Assembly (NCBI GenBank): GCA_020975725.1
Contig: QXJR01000007.1
Span: 248,001-312,000 of the forward strand
Direction: 5' to 3'
Origin: Picocystis sp. L7
Taxonomy: Eukaryota > Chlorophyta > Picocystophyceae > Picocystales > Picocystaceae
Length of the DNA stretch: 64,000 bases
Part shown: positions 38,838-48,736 of the stretch, piece after piece
How positions within the stretch are numbered: position 1 is the stretch's first letter
Layout: every line of letters begins with the position of its first letter
Translations under genes and position numbers: made by a program
Notes under the pieces: generated by a model
Database searches by the model: none
Seen by the model: only the letters and a program-made list of their open reading frames with translations
What the model was told of the DNA's origin: nothing

Positions 38838-40355
38838 ATGGGAAGCGGTCCGAGGGGTGCCGGGTGGCTCGTGGCGACGATGCTGCTGCTCCTGGCCCAC
38901 GTAGCACCAAGCTTGGCTGCTACGTCACCAGGAACGTTGGACGGTGGATGTGTGCCGGGCGGATCCTTCGATCAAGACCGCGATTACTTCGAATCTCCCG
39001 TACAGATTTCGCCAGATTTTTCACAAGGAGGAACGGCGAATGTGATCGTGGCCCAAGACTTCCAGGTGCTATATGCCAACAACTTCAAAGTCCTAAGAAA
39101 CACGATGAACAACGAGACGACTGTGCTGGTGTTGTGTGGAACTCCAGCACCCGACGCAGAATTGTTTCCTGAAGGTGCACACTTTATCGAGGTCCCTGTG
39201 GAAAGATATGCCTCCACAAGCACGGTGCAGGTCGGATACTTGGAAACCCTTGGAATGCTGGGAAGGGCCAAGTACATGCCAACCTTTGTGACTAGCGCTT
39301 GTGCTCAGAAGTTGGTGCTTTCGTGTGGAGTGGAGATACTGGACTTCTATGATGGATCTCAAGAATTTGAAAATGCTACTGCAGTGTTTCTGGATCGACC
39401 AGATCCATCCGACCCAAGATCTGTTACGTTTGATGCCTCTACGGATCCTGGCCCCCTCAACCGAGCAGAGTGGCTGGTTTTCATGAGCACTTTCTTCAAT
39501 TTGGACCGTCATGCATCTGAAATTTTCCTGGACATTGAGGACTCCTACCGAAGAACAAAGGCCGATGCAGAGGCTACATCAACGACTCCGCTTGTTGCTT
39601 GGATATCGTACAGGGGAGATTTTGGAGAAGATTTTCCTGAAGCTTACATTGTAGATTTTGCTGAGTATAAGATGGATCTTGTTGAGGATTCAGGGGCCCG
39701 GAACCTGGACAAAAATGCAGATGCCTTCTCTGATGCGGTTGATGTAGATGGTGACATGGAGTTTAGGATTGCTGATTACGAGGATCGCGCTGCTGCATCC
39801 CAAGCGCTGGCAAATGCTTTGCGTGAGGTTGACGTGGTGATTGACGAAGCATATCCGTCAGATGGCAACTACTCCACGTATGACATGGATTCCTTCTTTG
39901 AGATGTATGGCTTCTCACGCGAGGATACAGATCTCAGGTTCCTTGAGACCGGCAGCATTTGGAGGAACGACAAACGGATTGGAGCAGCCAACGAAAAAAG
40001 GCAAACACAAGGCAATGACTGGTTTGAAAGTGCTCTGAGTAGGCCAGACGTTGTGCTGAAGGACATGGTCTACATGTCTGAACCGGACCTCCTACCTGAA
40101 GGCTACGAGACCACGTACTTCCGCAACATCGCAGAGGGCGAAGGGGTGGTCCTGGTCACAGCTGAGGAGTGTGCCTACAGCTGTGAAGAACTCTCCACAA
40201 TGTCACCATCTACCGACTCGCCATCGCCATCTGGTGCATCGCCTTCACCCAGTGAATCGCCATCGCCTCCTGACCAGGCGTCTTGCAACTTGTCCGCGGA
40301 AGGGATACTGATAAGTCTGGTGGCCCTTTGGTCTTCTGTCTTGTTTCTCTGTTGA
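38838..40355 (+). CDS. Secreted, probably GPI-anchored substrate-binding-like protein
   Basis: 505 aa. A signal peptide is clear (LVATMLLLLAHVAPSLA, cleavage near 27). The body resembles class III periplasmic binding proteins that capture iron chelates or cobalamin. It has FKVLRNTMNNETTVLVLCGTPAP, then FIEVPVERYASTSTVQVGYLETLGMLGRAKYMPTFVTSACAQKL, the usual position of the conserved 'leaLG' block. The C-terminus has a Ser/Pro-rich stalk (SPSPSGASPSPSESPSPP) and a final hydrophobic tail ILISLVALWSSVLFLC, typical of GPI addition. I infer a cell-surface ligand-capture role, perhaps metal uptake. The ligand is not shown by the sequence. Confidence 0.7.
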   Translation: MGSGPRGAGWLVATMLLLLAHVAPSLAATSPGTLDGGCVPGGSFDQDRDYFESPVQISPDFSQGGTANVIVAQDFQVLYANNFKVLRNTMNNETTVLVLCGTPAPDAELFPEGAHFIEVPVERYASTSTVQVGYLETLGMLGRAKYMPTFVTSACAQKLVLSCGVEILDFYDGSQEFENATAVFLDRPDPSDPRSVTFDASTDPGPLNRAEWLVFMSTFFNLDRHASEIFLDIEDSYRRTKADAEATSTTPLVAWISYRGDFGEDFPEAYIVDFAEYKMDLVEDSGARNLDKNADAFSDAVDVDGDMEFRIADYEDRAAASQALANALREVDVVIDEAYPSDGNYSTYDMDSFFEMYGFSREDTDLRFLETGSIWRNDKRIGAANEKRQTQGNDWFESALSRPDVVLKDMVYMSEPDLLPEGYETTYFRNIAEGEGVVLVTAEECAYSCEELSTMSPSTDSPSPSGASPSPSESPSPPDQASCNLSAEGILISLVALWSSVLFLC

Positions 40356-40681
40356 TGAACAGTCTTCAGCTCAAGCCCCGTAGCGATTAGGGTTACCGTT
40401 TGTATCTGTATGGTACCCGATGCAAGCTGCAGATCCCAAGCCATTCGACGTCCATGTGCTTTCCAACCATAGGATTCCATGTGTACTTCTCTTTATGTAT
40501 TTGATCTTTGACTTCCTGGACCTCCCATCCTCCCCTTCCCACATCCGTGTCCGTTTCTCCAAGCACGGTTGTGGTTCCCACATCCGCGCTCCCTCCCCAT
40601 CCTCAGGATGGTGCAGGGAAGCATTGGCGATGTCTCCAAAACCACCATCGACAGCGTCGGACGAGGCGCACTTCAACGGCG
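40356..40681. other. Intergenic upstream of APC8
   Basis: 326 bp, with a telo-box-like GATTAGGGTTACC near 40387. The APC8 frame is open into it from 40508, but those residues are low-complexity and unlike the family. Confidence 0.35.
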
Positions 40682-42247
40682 ATGGTGCGGGTTTCACGAG
40701 CGGAACTCGCGCGTGCGGCGTCCCAGATGCGAGAAAGAGGACTTCTGGAAGCCTCGCAGTTCGTGTCTGCGTTGGCAACGTCCCTGCCGCGCGTCAAACC
40801 TCGCACCAAGCTGGTCGAAGAGGAAGAGGACGATGCTTCCTTCGAACTCGCACGCATCTTCTTCGAAAAAAGGCAGTATCGACAATGCGCATCGTCGCTG
40901 AAAGATGCGAGTGATACCAAGTCTTGCTTCCTGAGATGGCATGCATTGGCGCTGGACGCAGTCGGCAAGCCGGAAGAGCTGCAAGCTCTACGTGCGTCGC
41001 TCGCCTTGGCGAGTGACACCGATGCCTTCCACGCTTATCTGCACGGAACGGTACTGATAGAATGCGAAGCGTACGAGGAAGCAAAGGTCGAACTTGTCAA
41101 AGCCATTGGGAAGTTCCCACTGAACTGGTCTGCATGGACGGCCCTGGCCAAGCTGGTCACCGGACCAGGAGAGCTAGCAGGACTGGAATTGCCTAAAGAA
41201 CATTTCATGGCGGATTTTTTCCTCGCTTATTTGTCTGTGGAGCTTCAAGATTGTGCGAAAGCACTTGAAATCTACCAAAATCTTGCGGCTGATTTCCCAA
41301 ACTCAGACTATGTTGTGGCACAAGCTGCCTTGGTGCATTACAACCTGCGCAATTTTGACAGGGCACAGGCTCTATATGAACAGCTCCTGAGTAAAGATCC
41401 AGATCGTATCCAGGGAATGGATGTCTACTCCAACATTCTTTACGTCAAAGAAGCGTTTGCAGAATTGTCTTATCTTGCTCACCGTGCCATGGAGACGGCA
41501 AAATATACACCAGAGGCTTGCTGCATCGCTGGGAACTACTTCTCGCTTCGCCAGCAGCACGAAAAAGCTGTTTTGTATTTTAAGAGGGCCCTTAAATTGA
41601 ATCCGGACTACTTATCCGCATGGACATTGATGGGCCACGAATACTTGGAGCTGAAGAACCCTCCCGCGGCCATTGATGCATACAGGAGGGCGGTGGGTGT
41701 GTCTCCTAGGGATTATCGGGCATGGTATGGTTTAGGTCAAACATATGAATTCCTGCAAATGCCATACTATGCGTTGTATTATTATCGCAGGGCCGCGCAG
41801 CTGAGACCCACAGATGCACGCATGTGGTGTGCTATGGGCCAGTGCTACGAAAGTGAAAAGCTGGATATGACCAGTGCAGCCATCAGGTGCTACCGTAGAG
41901 CATATGTGAACGATGACCGGGAAGGGGTCGCCTTGCATAAGCTAGCCAATTTGCACAAGCAATTGGGCCAGGACGAATATGCTGCGCACTATTTCCGAAA
42001 AAACTTGATTAGAATCAATGAGGAAAAAGCCACGGGGAGCGATGCAGTTGAAGCCCTTCTGTTCCTGGCAACGCACTGCAAAAATATAGGTTCACTATCG
42101 GAAGCAGAAGAATATTGCACACAGCTTCTTGACTTTGGAGGTCCGGCGAAGGAGAAGGCCAAGTCGCTCTTGATGGAAATAAGAAACATGCAGGACCTCC
42201 ACGATGCCCCCTCTCCTGGTGGTATGGATATTTCCTATTCTCCATAA
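40682..42247 (+). CDS. APC8: Anaphase-promoting complex subunit 8 (APC8/CDC23)
   Basis: 521 aa from the ATG at 40682. APC8/CDC23 is a TPR scaffold of the APC/C ubiquitin ligase that drives mitotic exit. An N-terminal helical domain (ELARAASQMRERGLLEAS) leads into a TPR superhelix. Family-specific blocks are DVYSNILYVKEAFAELSYLAH, YTPEACCIAGNYFSLRQQHEKAVLYFKRALKLNPDYLSAWTLMGHEYLELKN, AIDAYRRAVGVSPRDYRAWYGLGQTYE and MWCAMGQCYE. Single exon; AATAAA-like AAAATAAAATC follows the stop. With CDK7 and kinesin-7 it is one of three cell-cycle genes here, but they are not adjacent. Confidence 0.93.
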   Translation: MVRVSRAELARAASQMRERGLLEASQFVSALATSLPRVKPRTKLVEEEEDDASFELARIFFEKRQYRQCASSLKDASDTKSCFLRWHALALDAVGKPEELQALRASLALASDTDAFHAYLHGTVLIECEAYEEAKVELVKAIGKFPLNWSAWTALAKLVTGPGELAGLELPKEHFMADFFLAYLSVELQDCAKALEIYQNLAADFPNSDYVVAQAALVHYNLRNFDRAQALYEQLLSKDPDRIQGMDVYSNILYVKEAFAELSYLAHRAMETAKYTPEACCIAGNYFSLRQQHEKAVLYFKRALKLNPDYLSAWTLMGHEYLELKNPPAAIDAYRRAVGVSPRDYRAWYGLGQTYEFLQMPYYALYYYRRAAQLRPTDARMWCAMGQCYESEKLDMTSAAIRCYRRAYVNDDREGVALHKLANLHKQLGQDEYAAHYFRKNLIRINEEKATGSDAVEALLFLATHCKNIGSLSEAEEYCTQLLDFGGPAKEKAKSLLMEIRNMQDLHDAPSPGGMDISYSP

Positions 42248-42331
42248 CAAAATAAAATCTTTATTGACAATTCGGGCCTACTTAATACCACTAAATGTAT
42301 CTGGCTCCGTGCGGCTGCTCCCCGACCAAAT

Positions 42332-43204
42332 CTATACACTAAGAACTTCCTTGAGCCTGTCGATGGTCAGTTCATCACCAACTTGCGGCAGCACAAGTTC
42401 TGCCCCATCGAAATCTTGGGATGCCGTGGAGGGTGTGTGTGTCACTACACATTTCATTTTGGCCCCTAGAGCTGCCTGCAATCCAATCAGAGAGTCTTCG
42501 ATCACCAGGCACTCCGAAGCATCGACACCCAGTTTTTCTGCTGCAAGGACGTAGATGATAGGATCTGGTTTTTTCTTGGGAACATCATCACCAGCCATGA
42601 ACAGATCTAAGTTGTCGAAACGGTCCTGTCCAATGAGGGCCTTCAGGGTCACTTCGACGGAGGATTTGGTGGCTGCGCTGCACACAGCCACCTTCAAGCC
42701 TGCCGCTCTGGCTTCATCCATCAAGCGCACGATCCCTGGACGGGGTGGGACTTTCCCACTCGTGATGAATTCCTGGTATTTGGTGGACTTCCAATCTTGC
42801 AGGTCGTCAATGAGCTTTTCCTTGTCTTCGTCAGTCGTAGGTTTCGGTGCGAGTTTGGAGGTGGGCCATCCGTACTTGTTGAAGTACCAGCGCATCTTGG
42901 GTTTCCCGCCTCCCACCAAGTTCTGGAATTCGTTGTAGAACTCTTCCGTCCACACGATTTGATCCGGACTGTCATCTTCGTTTCGTACGTCAAACTCCTC
43001 GAAGGTCGCGTTGTAAGCCACACGATGGAGGTCTTCCGACTCCAGGATCACCCCGTCGCAATCGAAGACCACCGCGCGGAGCGTCGCGTGTGTGGCGACC
43101 GTCGATCCCTTGGACCTTCTTGAAGCCTTCGCATGCCTCTTGTGCGATCCTGACGCTCGCGAGGCGGCGTGAAGGGACGTGGAGTGCGCTCGCATCGTCG
43201 CCAT
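42332..43204 (-). CDS. Chloroplast HAD-type phosphatase, CbbY-like
   Basis: 290 aa. A transit-like N-terminus (~45 residues, Ser/Ala/Arg/His) precedes the HAD core. Motif I is VVFDCDGVILESEDLHRVAYN, motif II AVCSAATKSS, motif III KKKPDP and motif IV VIEDSLIGLQAALGA. The cap contains FYNEFQNLVGGGKPKMRWYFNKYGWPTS. This is close to the plant chloroplast HAD protein group of Arabidopsis At4g39970, a relative of CbbY phosphatases that dispose of misfire products of Rubisco. Substrate not proven. It converges on APC8 with only 84 bp between stops. Confidence 0.87.
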   Translation of the reverse strand: MATMRAHSTSLHAASRASGSHKRHAKASRRSKGSTVATHATLRAVVFDCDGVILESEDLHRVAYNATFEEFDVRNEDDSPDQIVWTEEFYNEFQNLVGGGKPKMRWYFNKYGWPTSKLAPKPTTDEDKEKLIDDLQDWKSTKYQEFITSGKVPPRPGIVRLMDEARAAGLKVAVCSAATKSSVEVTLKALIGQDRFDNLDLFMAGDDVPKKKPDPIIYVLAAEKLGVDASECLVIEDSLIGLQAALGAKMKCVVTHTPSTASQDFDGAELVLPQVGDELTIDRLKEVLSV

Positions 43205-43287
43205 AGAAAGCGGCACACGTGATCCAATCGAGTCGCCTCCACCCCTCCCCCGATCCGATCGAACGAACGATCGAGATCTTCCTCAAG

Positions 43288-43309
43288 CTATCGATAAGCG
43301 ATCGAGATC
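43288..43309. promoter_or_regulatory. ATCGAT/GATCGAGATC cluster upstream of HAD gene
   Basis: CTATCGATAAGCGATCGAGAT and a second CGATCGAGATC at about 43268-43278, 65-105 bp upstream of the HAD start codon. Similar to sites upstream of the CPN10 and LHC genes. Confidence 0.3.
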
Positions 43310-43477
43310 TCTTGGGGGAGGAGGGGCGAAATCTCCCGAATGGACCTGGACAGGATGCCAGAGTCAACAGTAGATGCTACAAACCACGTGTCAACGCAAA
43401 GAAACGCAAAGAGGATGCGGTACACAAGCTTGGATTTGAATTTGCAGGTAGCACAAGCACCAAACACGAGCGACTCC

Positions 43478-43983
43478 TCAACGGAAGTCAAAGTACTCCC
43501 AGTCGTCAGAGTCCATTGGAATCGAGACATCTTGCAGGTCCCATAAGGTACACAAGTGAAAGCCGTACGTGCATGCTTGCTGGTCCCTGAATAGGTTTCT
43601 ATGGCTTGCACCAGCCTTGAGAGAATTGACCTGAATACCAGCTTCTGCATGTGATGCAGGATACTCACTCTGCAGATACCGGAAGTTCACACAACCTTGT
43701 CGTCACAGTGAGCATTGAAAAAAATTGAACCCAACTGCTGCGCTTTCGTACCAACCCTGGCAATTGCAGCCAAAGCCCTTCGTACCTCCCAGTCCACCAT
43801 GGGAAAACCAGCCTGAAACAGTATCGTTCTCTTGGCCGAATTTGGTCGAAGTTTTTGGGTCCATTCTCCCTGATCGACAACACTTTGCCAGGCCTGCAGT
43901 GCCATTGACTGGATGGCTAAGATGTATGACATGTCACGCAGGAAATTACTTACCTGCAAGTAGAACCCCAAGCAGAGGTTCAT
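43478..43983 (-). other. Possible small spliced gene of unknown function
   Basis: Two minus-strand open stretches (about 43687-43983 and 43478-43690) read as ordinary protein: SMALQAWQSVVDQGEW, RTILFQAGFPMVDWEVRRALAAIARVG, then SEYPASHAEAGIQVN and ending DSDDWEYFDFR. A consensus donor CAG/GTAAGT sits at about 43953, and a GT...CTGCAG pair between the two stretches would join them in phase, though that intron would be only ~26 nt. It begins just after the BSD gene stop, so it could also be spliced 3' sequence of that transcript. No family recognised. Confidence 0.25.
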
Positions 43984-44915
43984 GGCTCTACTTGCTCTCC
44001 ATCCAGTTCTCCTCCAGCCTCCGGCGTAGGACTTGCAGGAGAGTGTATCGGTTCTTCCGGTTTCGCTGCTCCTTCTCCCGTGATGTTTTCGAATTCCTCC
44101 TTCAATTTCTGCAGTTTATAAAAGTAGTGGGTCCAAAACTCATCGTATTCTACCACCAATGGTACAATTCGAGACTGCAGTTCATTCATGAACGAGTTGT
44201 TTCTCAAGATATCTTCCACCTCCCCTTTCCTCTCCTCAAGGTTGAACGTTTTCAGCCACTCCTGAAAATCTTCTTCATCTTCCGGTTCATCGCAGTACGT
44301 TGCGCTATCCCTCTGCATCGCCTCGACACGTTGTTCGAACTCCTCCTCTGCGGCTGTCCTTGAGCTCGATTCCACCCCTTCCTTAGGCTCTGGGGGTGGC
44401 TGCAGTTCCTCTCTAGCAAGATCGGACCGCAAATCGTCCTCTACGGCCTGTTTGATTTGACCGAAGAATAGCCTGGTGCTAGAATACACCGTTTTCCCGA
44501 TGTCTTCCAAGGATTTCCCAACGGTATCGAAGCTTTCGTGCACCTGGCTGCTGGCACGAGCGACCTCGCTCGTTCCGGCCTCGTTCTCCGAGCCCGAACG
44601 TCCGGCCACATCTTCCTTGGCTTCTCCTTCTCTCACGGATTCGTCGTGGGCTGCAGGTCGGAACTCGACGAGGTCTTTGAGGCAGGTTTCGAGCACGTCG
44701 TTGTAGTCGACTTTGCTGACCCTGGACGCCATCTGGCTCACGCTTCGGAACCAGCTTTCGGCTGATGTCATCGTTTCTTCTCTTTCCTGTCCGGATCCAT
44801 CTTCCTGGGTCCTTTCTGCCATCGTTTCGACCTCCTGTCGCTCGCTTCGCGCGTCGGAATGCGCTGGTGCGACGGTGTACGTGCCGAGTCCACTCGATGC
44901 GTTTCTTAACTCCAT
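43980..44915 (-). CDS. BSD-domain protein (BSDC1-like)
   Basis: 311 aa. BSD domain at about 215-280: EDFQEWLKTFNLEERKGEVEDILRNNSFMNELQSRIVPLVVEYDEFWTHYFYKL, including the invariant Phe-Trp pair. An N-terminal helical segment WFRSVSQMASRVSKVDYNDVLETCLKDLVEF resembles the start of BSDC1-type proteins. The intervening and C-terminal parts are acidic and disordered. Function of the family is poorly known. GAGTTAAG lies immediately upstream of the start codon (44919-44926). Confidence 0.8.
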   Translation of the reverse strand: MELRNASSGLGTYTVAPAHSDARSERQEVETMAERTQEDGSGQEREETMTSAESWFRSVSQMASRVSKVDYNDVLETCLKDLVEFRPAAHDESVREGEAKEDVAGRSGSENEAGTSEVARASSQVHESFDTVGKSLEDIGKTVYSSTRLFFGQIKQAVEDDLRSDLAREELQPPPEPKEGVESSSRTAAEEEFEQRVEAMQRDSATYCDEPEDEEDFQEWLKTFNLEERKGEVEDILRNNSFMNELQSRIVPLVVEYDEFWTHYFYKLQKLKEEFENITGEGAAKPEEPIHSPASPTPEAGGELDGEQVEP

Positions 44916-45151
44916 CGCTTAACTCGTGGGGGGGGGCATTTCCCCGAGGAACCCCTGGTCCTGTCCATCTCCACCGGGTCTGTTCCTTTTTCGAAAGGGG
45001 GAGAGGTCCGGGTTCCATCGGGGGAAGGGTCGGGTTCCCCCAGGGATGGGGCAGGCTCGGAGACATCGAGGGGTGGCGACGATCGACGCCAACGGACAAG
45101 TGTGGTGTTGCCGTCGATCCTGATTTGCTGCGCTTCTGGCCGCATCCATCC

Positions 45152-45811
45152 ATGAGGAACAGCAAAAAGGTCGCAGCAGGAGGATGGTGGTCAGTTGCGG
45201 CGGTATGTGCCCTTTCTGGCCTGGTCACACTCGTCTGTATACTCGCACAGACACTCCTCCATGACCTGAACGCGGTAACGCTTCGTGAAGGAAGGGCGTT
45301 GCCGCGTGTCCCATCCCAAACAGAAGAATCCCGACATTCGTTCTCGAAACATGGAGACGGAGAGGATCTACAGGAAAAAGTTTGGTGTCGCAAGGAAGAA
45401 AGGAAGTACAGGTGTCGGACTGAAATCAAAGATCTCAATGGTACTTGCAACTTGCTGCACCAGACCAAGTTGACATCGAACACGGAACCACTCGTGGTAG
45501 GATCAACGATGAGGGTCATCACCGAAGAAGAGTGCTGTTTGGCATGCCGAAGACTCTCCTCCAAAGCTGGCCAGGAGAATAAATGCAACAGCTTCAGTTT
45601 CTGCCCCTCTCCTAACTGTTGGACTTACGGAGAGATGGCACAGTACGGTGAATGCTGGTTGTATCGCCAAGAGGATCCAAGACGACCGGAGATCGAGCTG
45701 ATCGGAATATTTTCCTCAAGATTCAGGTCCGAATACACAGATGCACCCCCAGCTACGCAGTGGATATCTGGCATAGTCACGAGCGGAAGCGAATTTCGTA
45801 AACGCAGGTGA
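45152..45811 (+). CDS. Type II membrane protein with PAN/apple-like Cys-rich domain
   Basis: 219 aa. A short cytosolic N-terminus, one membrane segment (WWSVAAVCALSGLVTLVCILAQTLL, about 12-36), a charged stem, then a Cys-rich domain with spacing C-x-C...CNLLH...EECCLAC...CNSFSFCPSPNCW...ECWL. The pattern ITEEECCLACRRL...CNSFSFCP resembles PAN/apple modules that bind protein or carbohydrate. Likely Golgi or cell-surface. The start is the ATG at 45152, the first in frame before the membrane helix. Confidence 0.65.
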   Translation: MRNSKKVAAGGWWSVAAVCALSGLVTLVCILAQTLLHDLNAVTLREGRALPRVPSQTEESRHSFSKHGDGEDLQEKVWCRKEERKYRCRTEIKDLNGTCNLLHQTKLTSNTEPLVVGSTMRVITEEECCLACRRLSSKAGQENKCNSFSFCPSPNCWTYGEMAQYGECWLYRQEDPRRPEIELIGIFSSRFRSEYTDAPPATQWISGIVTSGSEFRKRR

Positions 45812-46067
45812 AAAGAAAGACAATGCCAGTAAGCAGGGGTGGAGGAAGACACCTAGAAACGTTTCGCTAACCGATTTTTACCTACAGCTTCGTTGAAGCT
45901 CCTGCGATGGTTTTCACGCTCCTTTTGGGAAATCACAGAAGGCTTGCCAACGACTAGCTAATAAATTATTAGGCAATTGCACCGAAAATTTTGTTGAATG
46001 CAACGTTTTTCCGACTATTATTTTCGTAAGCTCGATAAGTGAAAGGCCTAGGCGGATGAAAGTGCCA

Positions 46068-47099
46068 TCAATTCATCCAAGCACCTACCGGGTTGAGTGA
46101 GGGACTGACTCCCCGTCTGTTAATAACTTTCAGTGTCTGCAGCAAGGATGACATTTCCTCACGATAGACACTGTCACTCGCAGCATGCTTGTTCAAAATG
46201 TTTCGAACTTCATCGTTTGCTTGGGTAAGGTATTGCAGAATGTCTCCTACACTTTTGAAATTTTCGGCAACGATTGGGCTGCTATGACCTACCAAAGAAT
46301 AACGGCTGCAAGATCGAGAAGTTTCGTGCTCTTCGTAGAACTCTATGGCTCTTGACAAGGACGCTTTGGTGGAGTGGATTGCTGGGGCCAGTGTGGACCT
46401 GCACTTCCGCAAATAATGCTCCGAGAAAAGCATATCACCAACAGCACACACGGCTCTGTGCAGTTTCTCGAGCTGCTCTTTACACTCGTATTTTGCAACA
46501 ACCTGTTTCTTCAATCGAGTGGCATGGGCAGCATCGTCGCTTTTCTGGATTCTCAAGCAAAGCTTGGACAAGTGACGCCAAGTTCCGGCAGTGATCCTGA
46601 GTGTTTCGCCTGCAACTGTCGACAAGCTCCGCTTCAAAGCAGTTTCGGCGAGAGATTTGGCATCGATTTGCGGTATGTCCACCATCACAACGCGCTTCAA
46701 TTCTGCAATTTGTTCGGCGACTTCCTCGTGTAGGAGTTCCAGTGTGGCCAGTAGGGCTCGTTTGCTGGAGGGGGAGAGCGAGTCGTCCTCCAGCTCCCAA
46801 TGTACTGATTCGATCACTTGAGCGTATTGAATGATGGCGACGTTGATCCTTCCTTTCAACTCCATCGTTTTACTCCCCGCCTGCTGCAGCTGCTTCGCTT
46901 GTGGACTTTCTTTCGGCGTCCTTCGACGCCGACTCCGACGCTTCCAGTTCGCCTGTCTCCTGGCCGCGAATTCGGCGCTTCGATCTCGGGTGGTTCCTTC
47001 CACTTCCCTCGCCCGACCCTTGACCGATCGTTTCGGTCTCTTCTCGACCGCCAAGGCCTCTCGGATGGCGTTCGCGAAGCGTGCGAGTGCGCTGCTCAT
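46068..47099 (-). CDS. Unknown helical protein
   Basis: 343 aa from the ATG at 47099, or 265 from the ATG at 46865 (MELKGRINVAIIQYAQVIES). The first ~75 residues are very basic (KRPKRSVKGRAREVEG, WKRRSRRRR), possibly a targeting or nucleic-acid binding region. The rest is predicted all-helical with no domain I recognise: ALLATLELLHEEVAEQIAELKRVV, LCLRIQKSDDAAHATRLKKQVV. If the second ATG is the start, the basic part is 5' UTR. No membrane segment. Confidence 0.55.
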   Translation of the reverse strand: MSSALARFANAIREALAVEKRPKRSVKGRAREVEGTTRDRSAEFAARRQANWKRRSRRRRTPKESPQAKQLQQAGSKTMELKGRINVAIIQYAQVIESVHWELEDDSLSPSSKRALLATLELLHEEVAEQIAELKRVVMVDIPQIDAKSLAETALKRSLSTVAGETLRITAGTWRHLSKLCLRIQKSDDAAHATRLKKQVVAKYECKEQLEKLHRAVCAVGDMLFSEHYLRKCRSTLAPAIHSTKASLSRAIEFYEEHETSRSCSRYSLVGHSSPIVAENFKSVGDILQYLTQANDEVRNILNKHAASDSVYREEMSSLLQTLKVINRRGVSPSLNPVGAWMN

Positions 47100-47620
47100 G
47101 ACGTTCCGAGTGGACGTGCGCCTTTTCGAGACGACACCTCTTCCACCCTGTTCCCCCACACGGTCTTTTGGCGATCTTTCTACGGTCCACGCTATCCTCC
47201 AACCTCGACCCTGCGTTTCCCGACGATCCTTTCGTCAGGGATTGAGAGATGGACCGACGGTCTTTTGCGGTCCATGAGGTCCCTTCGGGTCGTGGCGCGG
47301 ACGATCCCCCCGCTCCTCCCTGCATACCGGATCCTCTCGTCTGCGACCCGCAGAGGACCCCGCCCAGAATCTCCCGACCGGGACAGAGCCTTCTTCCCGT
47401 TCCTCGGCGGGGTATGAAAGGACACGGGCACCTCCAGGGCGAGTCCTTGGCGGGCATCCAGACGTTCGAACGTTCAGAAAAAGGAAGCCTGGCGCACACA
47501 CGCCTGCTGCGCTCCCTTTTCCCTGCCGGAACAAGCCCGAAAGACGCAGAGCGTCGAGGAAGAGAGGAGTAGGACGCCTTCCCACACGCCAGGTGTCCGA
47601 AGCGCGCAGGTGCGAGCGAG
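47100..47620. other. Divergent intergenic region
   Basis: 521 bp between the unknown helical protein and the reticulon. No gene or clear motif seen. Confidence 0.35.
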
Positions 47621-48736
47621 ATGGATCTCCTGAGCCCGAACACCAAGCCAAGGAAGCCGTTGTCCGACGTGAACGAGGACGCGGCGGATAAGTTCATCAA
47701 GATGATGGACTTCGCTTCCAGGAAAGAGAAGGAAGGATTCGATGGAGAGATGGGGAAACCCGAAGAAGAGATGGCCGAAACGCGTGCAGAAAAGGAGAAT
47801 TCTACAGAAGCAGACCAGGAGGACGGACAAGCCCCGACTTTTGCAGAGACATCGCCTTTCGAAGACCAAGCCGATTCTCCCGTGATGGTCAACGAAATCG
47901 AAGACATCAGGACACCCATGGCACAAAAGGTTCCGGAAACTCCTGCACCCTACCACCATCGCGACAACTGCAAAACAGATCCGCTGGAAGCAATGCTGGT
48001 ACAGGAAATCTTCGACTTGGTCGAGTGGAAACGCCCCGAAAAGACAGGGCTGGTGTTTGGAGTGGGATTCGTCTTTTTGCTGGTCCAGCCATTGAGCATG
48101 GTATCCTTCAGTACAGTAACCGCAGTGTCATATTCCCTGCTTACCGTGTTGGGTTACAACAGCGCAAAGACCTTTATGTATCCTTCCGAGTCACCAAGGG
48201 AGTATAGGGTGGGCGTGGAGCGAGTTCGGAGCGTGACTGAGAGGATTGTTCCATTCCTAAACGTAGCCATTGCCCTGGCCTCCAAGCTACTGTCAGGTCA
48301 GGATGAAAAGAAGACGCTGAAGCTGGCAAGTCTTCTTTGGCTGTGCGCATCCATCGGAAGCTACATGTGCACCAGCACATTCTTGACTATTGCATGGGTG
48401 GCAATCTTTTCTCTCCCTACCCTGCTCAATCACGACTTGGTTACAGATCAAACTAGAACTTTGATGGACACGATCTCCAGCGAGTGGGCTGCGCAGTCAA
48501 AGGCCCTAGGATTGACATGGAAGCACAAGCTTGCTGCCGGTGCCTTCGTCTACTTCCTGATTGCCAGGCTCTGCACTTACACCACCTTCTTGTTCGCAAT
48601 TTTCGTATTGCTTAACCTTGTCAAGTTGAACCTTCAGCCATTGGAGGCGGAAAAAGTCAGGGTTCGTGCTCGCAGGGTGCAGGAATTCGCATGGCAGCTG
48701 GCCACACCCGTAAGCCACTTCAAAAAAAGGCTTTGA
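47621..48736 (+). CDS. Reticulon-domain protein
   Basis: 371 aa. An acidic, disordered N-terminus (1-125) is followed by a reticulon homology domain: FDLVEWKRPEKTGLVFGVGFVFLLV (first hairpin), SVSYSLLTVLG-like second half, a ~65-residue loop, then LKLASLLWLCASIGSYMCTSTFLTIAWVAIFSLPTLL (second hairpin). An additional hydrophobic segment (FVYFLIARLCTYTTFLFAIFVLL) follows before a short basic tail. Reticulons curve ER tubules. The extra C-terminal hydrophobic segment is unlike the simplest family members. Confidence 0.82.
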   Translation: MDLLSPNTKPRKPLSDVNEDAADKFIKMMDFASRKEKEGFDGEMGKPEEEMAETRAEKENSTEADQEDGQAPTFAETSPFEDQADSPVMVNEIEDIRTPMAQKVPETPAPYHHRDNCKTDPLEAMLVQEIFDLVEWKRPEKTGLVFGVGFVFLLVQPLSMVSFSTVTAVSYSLLTVLGYNSAKTFMYPSESPREYRVGVERVRSVTERIVPFLNVAIALASKLLSGQDEKKTLKLASLLWLCASIGSYMCTSTFLTIAWVAIFSLPTLLNHDLVTDQTRTLMDTISSEWAAQSKALGLTWKHKLAAGAFVYFLIARLCTYTTFLFAIFVLLNLVKLNLQPLEAEKVRVRARRVQEFAWQLATPVSHFKKRL

